Assembly (NCBI GenBank): GCA_020650975.1 | Contig: JAIPMN010005712.1 | Span: 1-26,827 of the forward strand | Origin: Apostichopus californicus | Taxonomy: Eukaryota; Echinodermata; Holothuroidea; Aspidochirotida; Stichopodidae | DNA length: 26,827 nucleotides | Direction of reading: 5' to 3' | Part shown: positions 1-7,340 of the stretch, in pieces | Numbering within the stretch: the stretch's first letter is position 1 | How the letters are laid out: each line of letters opens with the position of its first letter | Position numbers and translations under genes: made by a program | Notes under the pieces: model-generated | The model's input: only the letters and a program-made list of their open reading frames with translations | What the model was told of the DNA's origin: nothing | Database searches by the model: none

Positions 1-401
1 CCTTCATGTATAGAACCATTACCAGTTATGTTGGTTGATAAGTTGGGCATGTACGGGTGTCCAGTTGGTCTTTTTACATTTTCTTTTCTTTCTTTTCTTT
101 GGGGGGGGGGGCAATTAGATTTTTCAATTATAAGGAATTGTGTGACAGATCATTGTGATATTAAGCTTGAAAGAAGATATAGCTATGATTACCTCATCAG
201 ATGACTGGAAGTTAAGTACAGTGTGTTTGTTTATCTTTGTCAATTCAAAAATACTTGAAATATTGTGAATTTCTTGTTTGCAACAACAATGTGCAGATTT
301 TGCACAGAATTGGCGTGGTGCTGTTAACTGAAGAACCTATTGATTTTGGATATTTTCTAGAATCATGAATAATAATGAGTTGGCAAAACATTTAAACAAT
401 T
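1..401. other. No gene seen; pyrimidine tract and G-run
   Basis: No coding signal was seen. A C/T-rich stretch is followed directly by a run of 11 G at 101-111. This is the first of several 10-15 nt G or C homopolymers in the window. Confidence 0.6.
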
Positions 402-1316
402 ATGCAAGCTGTAACAATGCATAACTGCTGCAAATGCTTAAAGAAACTTTCAGTAGGAATCAATGTACTGTTTTGTCATTTAAAACTAGTTCATCACATA
501 TTGACTAGTACTTCTATACAGATGGATGATCAGAGGATGGATGCAAGGAAATTCTTTCCAGGGGCCCATCATACTTACTGGCATATCACCCAGATAGGAC
601 AGACAATAGACCACACACAGAAGCTAGGGAGAACATAGCCTGCTACAATTTTGCTGAACATGATTCTCATGATAACATTGACATAAACAAAGCTGCTTCT
701 GAAACAGGGGCAGAATATGGTTGTTACCACTTCAGTGAGGGTACAAGAAGGTCAGTTACAGTATTTACATAATTCTTCAAATCCAACTTCAGTTATCCTC
801 TTTACAGTTCAAGAATGCAATGAACTCGTGGAAAAGCATTGTCAGTCAATTTGAGGAAAAAGCAAATCCTTTTCTACAAGAAATAAAAGATGGTAAACTG
901 CTGATTGCGGAAAGGCTGATGGAGTTCAGAGTCTCCTTGAAAGACTGAAGTCTCCATTCAATGAGTTTGACACAATATATGCCGAACAAATACTTACATG
1001 AAAATGGTTGTAAAGTATTACCTGTTGAGAAAAACTAGGAAAGACCTCCAAAGTTCACACTGAGAGATTCACAGGGAGAATTTATCAAGAGGGACGTTAT
1101 CAGTCCATTCAGTACATCCCAATGAAAGAAACATTCATTAGGTTTCTTGAGCAACCTGGAGTAATGGAAAGTATCTTGAATGTGAATGCCTCACAAAATG
1201 GTCTGCTTACTTCATACCTTGATAGTGAACATTCCAAAAAGTCAAAGACGGTAATGTTGGTGAACCTTTTCTTCTCATATTACTATATGTTGACGATTAT
1301 GGCAATTGGAAATTAG
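402..1316 (+). pseudogene. Decayed zinc-finger/transposon-type ORF remnant
   Basis: This is a run of protein-like fragments broken by stops and frame changes. The first piece (402-638) has a C2H2-like finger: CCKC, 13 residues, then H-x4-H. A second piece (808-948) reads NSWKSIVSQFEEKANPF and ends at TGA. A third (from 921, another frame) reads VQSLLERLKSPFNEFDTIY. A fourth includes KYLHENGC and KVLPVE. The last (1029-1316) contains RYQSIQYIPMKETFIRFLEQ. From memory, the YIP-x-ETF-x-FLEQ style with an N-terminal finger resembles a large multi-copy family of metazoan uncharacterised proteins that spread like transposon genes; the family has no name I can give with confidence. At least three frameshifts or stops rule out an intact product. 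The fragments keep the expected order on one strand, which supports one decayed gene over chance ORFs. The 3' end runs into the repeat that starts at 1309. Confidence 0.5.
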
Positions 1317-1964
1317 CTTATGGGCACCCGTAGATAGCAAGTCGATCATACGATGAAACTGCCATTACCTTAACTGTGTCGCTATTTGCATACGTCACTG
1401 CATACATACATGTGAATAAAGGTGCATTGATTTGATTTGAATTGATTTGAAAAAACTTTATTTCAACCATCGTCGCTTAACATAATAAATATGAATCGTT
1501 ATAAAATCATGTGGGATAAAGTGTACCTTTAAGCAGCTTAAAACTTAAGAAATGATGAATGTAAATGATAAAATAGGTTGAGGGGAATCCAAAGAAGCTA
1601 TAACTAGCTTAAGTAAGATGTTACAAATTATAAGTAATAATATGTAAGAAATTAGCTTATGGGCACCCGTAGATAGCATCAGAGAAGTCGATCAAATGAT
1701 GAAACTGCCATTACCTTAACTGTGTCGCTATTTGCATACGTCACTGCACACATACATGTTAATAAAGGTGCATTGATTTGAATTGAATTGATTTGAAAAA
1801 ACTTTATTTCAACCATCGTCGCTTAACATAATAAATATGAATAGTTATAAAATCATGTGGGATAAAGTGTACCTTAAAGCAGCTTGAAACTAAAGAAATG
1901 ATGAATGTAAATGATAAAATAGGTTGAGGGAAATCCAAAGAAGCTATAACTAGCTTATGTAAGG
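1309..1964. repeat. Tandem 339-bp duplication with retroelement tails
   Basis: Two copies start at 1309 and 1648, with near-identical sequence from ATTAGCTTATGGGCACCCG onward. Within each copy, GTGAATAAAGGTGCATTGAT or a close variant is followed by TTGAT/TTTGA microsatellite, like the 3' end of a CR1/L2-type non-LTR retrotransposon on the plus strand. Beyond the microsatellite, the minus strand reads TTGAAATAAAGT and enters the same microsatellite, so each unit looks like two element tails meeting tail to tail. The second copy has an insertion near 1680 and loses similarity after about 1964. No coding sequence remains. The family is inferred from the tail style only. Confidence 0.65.
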
Positions 1965-2290
1965 TCCCCTATAGGAACAAAAGACAGATATAGGGAAAAC
2001 AGACAATAGAAAACATCAACAATAGACAATAACAATTAATTATGCAGATGCAAAAAGTATAACACAAAGGCAAATATCAAATTAATAACAAGTTAGTCGT
2101 CGGTTGAATACTACACTAAATGCAGATTGGTGTGCGATAAAAAATATCGCTATTACTCCATTACACACTGCCTAAATCAAAGCGATCTTTTACGCAATGA
2201 AATGGTTGTAAAAGCATCTATCTTTCAAGAAATACTAGCAGCAACAACAGCAAACTTGTCTCAAAACACCTTAAATTAATATCGACAATT
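1965..2290. other. No gene seen; one short perfect hairpin
   Basis: This is AT-rich sequence without coding signal. A perfect 6-bp stem (GCGATA at 2134-2139, TATCGC at 2145-2150) with a 5-nt A-rich loop is the only structure noticed. Confidence 0.5.
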
Positions 2291-2660
2291 GCGAAATACC
2301 TTTTAGGAAAAGTCACCCAGGAAAGAACATGTGCACGAAAAACCAAACAACCGAACGACTAATCCGCTCTCCACCCCAGTTCCCATGCATTGGGACTGTG
2401 ACTGTGTGACCATCGTCAGGTGTGTATCACGATTCCCCTCGAAAGGGGAACAGATACCACACATGATCTTAGCCAAAAGGCCGAGAAGCGATTGCGAAAT
2501 ACTTTTTAAGAAAAAGTCGCCCAGGAAAGAACCTGGGCACGAAAACCAAACTACCGAACGACTGATCCGCTCTCAACCCCAATCGCCTTGCAGCGGGACT
2601 GTGACTGTGTGATCATCGTCGGGTGTGCATCACCATTCCCCTCGAAAGCGATTGCGAAAT
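2291..2660 (-). repeat. U2-headed tandem unit, two copies
   Basis: A 203-bp unit (2291-2493) is followed by a 160-bp copy (2494-2653) and the first bases of a third (GCGAAAT at 2654). Read on the minus strand, the 203-bp unit begins with the 5' end of U2 snRNA and then leaves U2. After the head come a hairpin with a TTCG loop (2433-2450), a shared middle including GAGAGCGG, a T-rich stretch (TTTGGTTTT), and a terminal hairpin. That last hairpin is perfect in the short copy: GCCCAGG (2519-2525) pairs with CCTGGGC (2532-2538). The short copy lacks exactly 43 bp, corresponding to 2445-2487, which removes most of the U2 head. The unit could be an snRNA-headed SINE, a chimera made by retrotransposition, or a decayed snRNA gene array. 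The repeat is certain; its class is inference. Confidence 0.8.
2448..2492 (-). ncRNA. U2 snRNA 5'-end-like segment (pseudogene or SINE head)
   Basis: From 2492 downward the minus strand begins ATCGCTTCTCGG and matches nucleotides 1-45 of vertebrate U2 (recalled) at 43 positions. The differences are at nt 30 (A to T) and nt 35 (A to G). The second changes the branch-site recognition element GUAGUA to GUGGUA. Stem-loop I is fully preserved. After nt 45 the sequence shows none of U2 stem-loops IIa/IIb, the Sm site or the 3' domain, so this is not an intact U2 gene. Confidence 0.85.
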
Positions 2661-2910
2661 GCGACGGAAAACTCCCAATAGCACCGCTGTATGTACAACT
2701 AAGTATACCTTTTTGAACGTAATGTATTAGCAAAAGTAGGCATCTTATGACGTGCTGAAGCCAATGAGACTTCGTTCGCGAATTTTATTTGATTCTACGG
2801 AAAACCATAAGGTAATTCCCAATTGCAAACAGCCTCATATTCTTATGAGTTGTAACGCACGGGGTATCTAATAGGCTGGAGAGTGGGAGATACGGTAAAT
2901 TATAAAACAC

Positions 2911-3500
2911 GGTTTTCACAATTTGATCTCTGGTAACTCCAAATGACCTTTAACATCCACAAAAAACAATAGGCTACTTGAACTTAACGTATTAGAACTA
3001 AATACTAAATATCAGATTGGCCCAAGCTTCCCTTCTTGAGATATTGTGTTTACAAGGTTTTCAAAATTTGACTTCTAGTGGCCCCAAGTGACCTTTGACC
3101 TTTAAAAAAAACAACAGGGGTGTTGAATCCAACGTGTCACTACCATACTAAATATAAGACTGGTGCAAGGTTACCTTCTTGAGATATCGTGTTTATAAGG
3201 TTTTCAAAATGTGACCCCTCGTGACCCCCAAAATACATTTTATCTCCACTAAAAACAACAGGGATCTTAAACTCGACGTGTCACACCTACATACTAAATA
3301 TGAGATGGTTCAAGCTTCACTTCTTTGAGATATCGTGTCAACGATGTTTTCACAATTTGACCGCTGGTGACCCCAAATGACCTTTGACATGCTCTAAAAA
3401 CAATAGGGTTCTTATACCTAATGTGGTACACCTACCCCCGCCCCCCCCCCAAAAAAAAACATTGCTCCAAGCTACCCTTCTTGAGATATCGTGTTTACAA
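2911..3500. repeat. Four diverged copies of a ~145-bp tandem repeat
   Basis: The block GTTTTCACAATTTGA recurs in variants near 2911, 3056, 3199 and 3345. Each is followed by TGACC...CCAAATGACCTTTGAC, a C/A-rich stretch, ACTAAATAT, and CTTCTTGAGATATCGTGTTT. The spacing is 143-146 bp. A fifth partial end runs to about 3500, with C10 and A9 runs inserted at 3441-3459. Diverged repeats of this style are common in marine invertebrate genomes (from memory). No coding sequence was seen. Confidence 0.85.
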
Positions 3501-3509
3501 GCAGGGCGT

Positions 3510-3548
3510 CACACACACACACACACCCATACACATACACACACATAC
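3510..3548. repeat. (AC)n microsatellite
   Basis: This is an imperfect CA dinucleotide run with two CCATA/CATA interruptions, directly after the last unit of the ~145-bp repeat. Plus-strand ORFs reading HTHTHTH here are artefacts. Confidence 0.95.
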
Positions 3549-4494
3549 TTGTCATCGAAACCAAAAATATGATGAATTGATAACAACTTTGACGAGTTTG
3601 GTTTTTAGGCCATCAGCTTTAACCTCTGAGGATGATATGCAACTACTCAAATTATAATATGAGATATATCAGTTAATTTCAAGATTGGTATAGTTTGACA
3701 TTTAAGAACAGTTGGAACATTCCGCAAAGGTAAACAGAATATCAGTAAGAAATGATACATTACTATGATGGGGATCAAGGAATGTTTTAAAGGATGTCTT
3801 CAGATATTTGCAACACTTTCTTGCTGTCGCAAAACACTACCACTATGTGCACTTCGCAAATTACAACATGTTTGAAAAACCTTTAAATGTAGTATTCGTC
3901 AAATTGTTAGTAGCCACTGACGTCATAAACATACTGTCACTCAGCAGGTGTGCAGGTTGAATCTTTCGGATGACAATACCGGACGTTATCTCTAATGAAG
4001 AACTGAAGAAAAAACACGAGATACAAATGTGATTATTCATCACTGTGCGCTTTTCAAAATATAATTAAATATTTTGATGATAGATGGCTATAGAATATAT
4101 TCCATTTTTTTGTTTTGCGATCTCTCTATGGTTGTTCATGTCACTTAATCTTCAGAAATCTTTCAATCTAATTTTCTTAGTACTATTATCTCATCATGTT
4201 ATACAAAACTATGACACATTTGCTGGGATAACAGGGCGAGGAGGGGATTTCTGATTGGTTACTTACTTATGAATATTCTGCCTGATTAAGTTTAAATCCT
4301 TCCCCTTAGGAAGTTTTATTGTCAGAGGCAGATACCGATGTAATCCAGACACAAACTGATTTCTAATATTGTTAACCAGGAACACATGATTTTTCAACAG
4401 GATAGCATTCTTGTATACAGAACTGATAATATCTTATTGTACATGTATCGCATTAGGTCCCTCATCATACTGATATGTTAACCTTTAAACTCAC
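3549..4494. other. No gene seen downstream of the minus-strand gene
   Basis: AT-rich sequence without a convincing exon. One TGACGTCA palindrome lies at 3918-3925. A donor-like GTAAGT on the minus strand near 4265 has no persuasive acceptor or open exon. If the gene ends here, its 3' UTR and poly(A) site would lie in this stretch, but they were not identified. Confidence 0.4.
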
Positions 4495-4534
4495 CTCAAT
4501 ATATAGTACATTTCCATCTGGTCCTTTAACTATC
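4495..4534 (-). CDS. Possible 3'-most exon of LRR gene (phase unresolved)
   Basis: On the minus strand, CTTTCTTAG precedes and GTGAGT follows a 40-nt block, both good splice signals. In one frame, after a single leading G, it reads IVKGPDGNVLYIE with no stop, which looks like real protein. That frame needs a preceding exon ending two nt into a codon, but the upstream exon 5048-5125 ends on a codon boundary. Joined directly, the reading is Asp-Ser-stop. Either a short exon of 3n+2 nt was missed between 4535 and 5047, the gene ends here, or an alternative acceptor (ATAG, 5 nt further in) is used, which gives an open frame LKDQMEMYYIL. I favour a missed exon but cannot show it. Confidence 0.45.
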
Positions 4535-5047
4535 CTAAGAAAGGAAAGCAATATATTGTGAGAGTAACTTAATGCGTTTTAGCATTCAGTTTGACCTCTT
4601 GTATTGGAATTGGGAGGGGGGGGGGGGTAAATATTGTTTTTAAATGCCAACGATTATTTCAATATTGAAATTTACGGGAAAGTTGTGTGTGTCTTTGGGG
4701 GAGGGGGAGGAGTAGGGAGGGATAAACAGTTAAATGTTTGTTTATATAGGCTTACTTTAATCAACACTATTAGTCACAAGAATAGCTGACAAGTGCATAA
4801 TATCATGTCCCATTTTTTTATTTCGATTAAGAATCAAATAGATGTTAGCTGTACTGTAAGGACGAGTGGTATACAATCAGGACAGTCTTACTCTGTCATG
4901 CTAACTCTGAAGTTGTGTTCAAGTAGTTGTCGATGAAAGCCTCACCATACAGTGTTCATTTACTGTATAATGATAATCAATGACGTCATATGCTGCTTCT
5001 ACAGTACCATTGTCCATGCCTATGTGTGACATTTAGACGATTCTTAC
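4535..5047. other. Intron-like sequence with G-rich tracts
   Basis: There is a 12-G run at 4616-4627, a G/A-rich tract near 4698-4720 and a TGACGTCA at 4981-4988. No exon of the length needed to repair the phase of 4495-4534 could be supported. Confidence 0.45.
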
Positions 5048-5125
5048 CTCTGCAGGTCTTGTCTTTACTTGTGGAGTCTCAGTCGCCACCACACCTTCCT
5101 GTCTTGAGGTTTCGCTCTCTGAATC
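5048..5125 (-). CDS. LRR-gene exon, duplicate of exon 5766-5822
   Basis: On the minus strand this exon is bounded by CTCTCTCAG and GTAAGAA. It is 78 nt, phase 0 at both ends, and reads DSESETSRQEGVV, then ATETPQ, then VKTRPAE. It is hydrophilic and acidic, with many Ser, Thr, Gln and Glu, so it probably encodes a flexible linker or tail. The first 57 nt match the upstream exon 5766-5822 in length and in part of the sequence, and the preceding intron bases also match. A second possible donor, CAA followed by GTAAAG, lies after 5069; its use would remove VKTRPAE without changing frame. Function of the segment is unknown. Confidence 0.7.
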
Positions 5126-5765
5126 CTGAGAGAGGTCGAAAGATGCCACGATGAGCAGTTATCTTATTAATTTAGTTTCATTAATATCTTATAGGCAGTG
5201 GCATGAAACCTGAAGGGGAAGCGGGAGACCTAGGTCCCAAAATATCTGTAACCCTCTCCCCCCCCCCCCCCCAAAATAAATAATTGCGATAATTTTGTTT
5301 TAAAGGTGTTGCCTGCCCATCTCCTCCTCCCCCTCATACTAGAAAAGTATTTGGGATCCCCATTATCAGAAGTCTAGCTAGTTCCAGGCTATAGGCCCAT
5401 CAAGATACAATAATCACAATAACGGCGTGCAGTAACAGCTTCCGTGTAGATTTCTTTATCTCTTCTTCATTTTGTGAAGCATGATGGAGACGTTGTAGAG
5501 TGTGTGGTTCAAGATGCATTGAGCTCTTACCAAGATAATGATAGCACCCCCTCTCATAAGAAGTGTGTTCTGCACAATTATATTGTTAATCTTTAGACGG
5601 CCCAAAATGTTACTACAAATCTAGCCTCATTACCACTACGTTGACTCAATCAAGAGTTTAAATTCACTTCACCATGATCATTAATTTGTATTGAGTTTCA
5701 ACGCTAAGTTACTACGTAGGCCTCGTGCACATTGTATTCTTACCACTGAAGTTCTTTGTACTTAC
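5126..5765. other. Intron between the two duplicated exons
   Basis: The intron contains a 15-C run (5258-5272) and AT-rich sequence. A 39-nt open block at 5531-5569 with splice-like ends was considered and not called, because its polypyrimidine tract is poor. Confidence 0.5.
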
Positions 5766-5822
5766 TTGTTGAGTCTTAGTTGCTGCCTCATCAAACTGTT
5801 TGAAGTAGTCACTGTTCCCATG
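5766..5822 (-). CDS. LRR-gene exon, 19 codons
   Basis: On the minus strand TACTCTCACAG precedes and GTAAGTAC follows a 57-nt block of 19 codons, reading HGNSDYFKQF then DEAATKTQQ. Both ends are phase 0, matching the exon before (7279-7340) and after (5048-5125). It follows the end of the LRR-like part and begins the polar tail. A second donor, CAGTG followed by GTAAGAAT, sits 22 nt further on (exon end 5744). Using it would shift the frame and run into a stop in the next exon, so the proximal donor is the coding choice. Confidence 0.72.
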
Positions 5823-6234
5823 CTGTGAGAGTATGAAAGATACGAAATATGAGGTAAACATCGCATTATTGATAACAAGGTAAATGACATTAGCTTGTTA
5901 ACAAAATATTGGTTCGGCAACTAGCAATGTGATATTATCATCTCATCGATGGTCGAGAAAGGTTATTTTTAGCCATGTTCTAAAAAAAGAAGAAATTAAA
6001 GTAGTATGAAAGGTGAATTTTCAGAGACATATAGGAATCATTTATCGAGTCAAATTAGTTTTCATGTCTCCAAGAACAACAGCCGATTCCTTCTTGGTTC
6101 CGCTCTTCCACAGAACATCTGACTAATATGAGTGAATCGAAGACCAAGATAAACAGATCAATACATTTGTGTGCCGGTGTTGAAACAAGATACAATGTGT
6201 TTGGGAAACATGACTTAATCAGTGTCCAACGTTC
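5823..6234. other. Intron sequence, nothing recognised
   Basis: AT-rich, with no exon or element boundary seen before the microsatellite at 6235. The minus-strand ORF over 6055-6372 is mostly retroelement tail and is not treated as a gene. Confidence 0.5.
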
Positions 6235-6372
6235 GATTTGATTTGATTTGATTTGAATTAATTTCAACTTTACTATATACCTTAATGGGTAGATACATGC
6301 TCGCAATGGAAATACAAATAATGTTACTGGAAACAAAAAGTAAAAATAAACAAAAGGAAAAAAAACATACAA
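6235..6372 (-). mobile_element. Non-LTR retrotransposon 3' tail (fragment)
   Basis: Read on the minus strand, this stretch comes through ACCTTAAGG-flavoured AT-rich sequence to GTAAAGTTGAAATTAATTC and ends in AAATC repeats (6235-6257). An AATAAAG/GTTGAAATT-type end followed by a short microsatellite is typical of 3' ends of L2/CR1-like elements. Related TTGAT microsatellites terminate the units at 1309-1964. No ORF or other end was found, so this is a 5'-truncated copy, and the inner limit is approximate. Confidence 0.45.
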
Positions 6373-7278
6373 AACCCAACTAAAACGTCAGAAATTGTCA
6401 AATCAAAGTAATGTTAAAAACCTAACGATTTAAGTGATTGTTGACAGGTTTAATCTCGACTATACCGGTAAATAGCAAGAGTTTGGCTATTAAATTGCTT
6501 TGCATTTGTAATTACTTCTAAATTATAAAATAAGCTTGTCACGAAATAATCTTGAAATATAGATGTCAACGATGTCACGGATCGTTTAGATAATCAACAA
6601 AACAACGAGTTGAAATGCGATTATTGAGAAGTGATTCAGTCACTCGAAATTTAAAAACACCTAAGTCTAAGACTCTGCTCTGTAATTACAAATTATCAGT
6701 CATTAACGTGAAACAGCCGTAGTAAATAAATCTCGGGTAGAGTTTCTCTCTAACAAAAAAATGATGTATAACCAATTAATGAATAGGAAATTGAGTCTGA
6801 AATAATTGATCAACAGATGTTTGAAATAGCAACCTTAGTACAGTATCCACTGCGATTCTAACCAGTGACCTCAGAAAACTGAAACATCCAGTCATTTTCT
6901 ATGGTAAGGATATATGTCAATCAGAGAGCAAATAAACCTGTACATCAAGTTACTTTAGAGATCACGCACAGTCTTATTTGTGACAAGTATTCATATCATA
7001 TAAGAGCAAATCACAGCATTAAACTGAACGGGATACTCTAAGCATGTATAAACAGCGCAAACAGTATTGGCAGATGAACAAACAAGTTTTTCCTTCAATT
7101 AATTTTGACTTTTGAAATTGATCGACACTATATCCTTTAAAAGAGATATTTAATCCAACTCATATTATCTCAGTATTGTGAAAGAACAAAAAACAAGTGA
7201 AACGTTGCTCAAAATATCTGCCGACAGCTGTAGTATATGAAGAAGAAATAAATAAAGAAACTCGTTTGAATCTCTTAC
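6373..7278. other. Intron sequence, nothing recognised
   Basis: AT-rich sequence between two exons of the minus-strand gene. No ORF of note, no repeat array and no element ends were noticed. Confidence 0.5.
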
Positions 7279-7340
7279 CTGCCATTTACCGGTCTGGAAA
7301 TTCAATCGCAAATAACTACCCCTGGTATCATAGCCAAACA
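7279..7340 (-). CDS. LRR-gene exon, end of LRR-like region
   Basis: Minus-strand signals CATTTCTTCAG and GTAAGAGA bound a 62-nt exon. The first two bases (TG) complete a Val codon with the single G left by exon 9928-10004. It then reads FGYDTRGSYL, RLNFQTGKWQ, and ends phase 0, matching exon 5766-5822. The alternating aromatic and hydrophobic residues look like the last strand or cap of an LRR domain, and the LNFQTGKW style resembles the ends of echinoderm NLR-type LRR segments (from memory). The fit of 1+2 nt across a 2.6-kb intron is strong support that both exons are real. Confidence 0.75.

Noticed and set aside
2448..2492. An intact, functional U2 snRNA gene
   Set aside because: Only the first 45 nt match; the IIa/IIb stems, Sm site and 3' domain of U2 are absent, and the branch-site element is changed.
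2331..2733. ORFs on both strands over the U2-headed unit
   Set aside because: They follow the tandem repeat and end within it; RNA-like structure explains the sequence better.
3384..3657. Two plus-strand ORFs with HTHTHT tracts
   Set aside because: They span the ~145-bp repeat, homopolymers and the AC microsatellite.
5531..5569. Minus-strand 39-nt candidate exon (NTLLMRGGAIIIL)
   Set aside because: It is open and phase-compatible, but has a poor polypyrimidine tract, and such a short open block is expected by chance.
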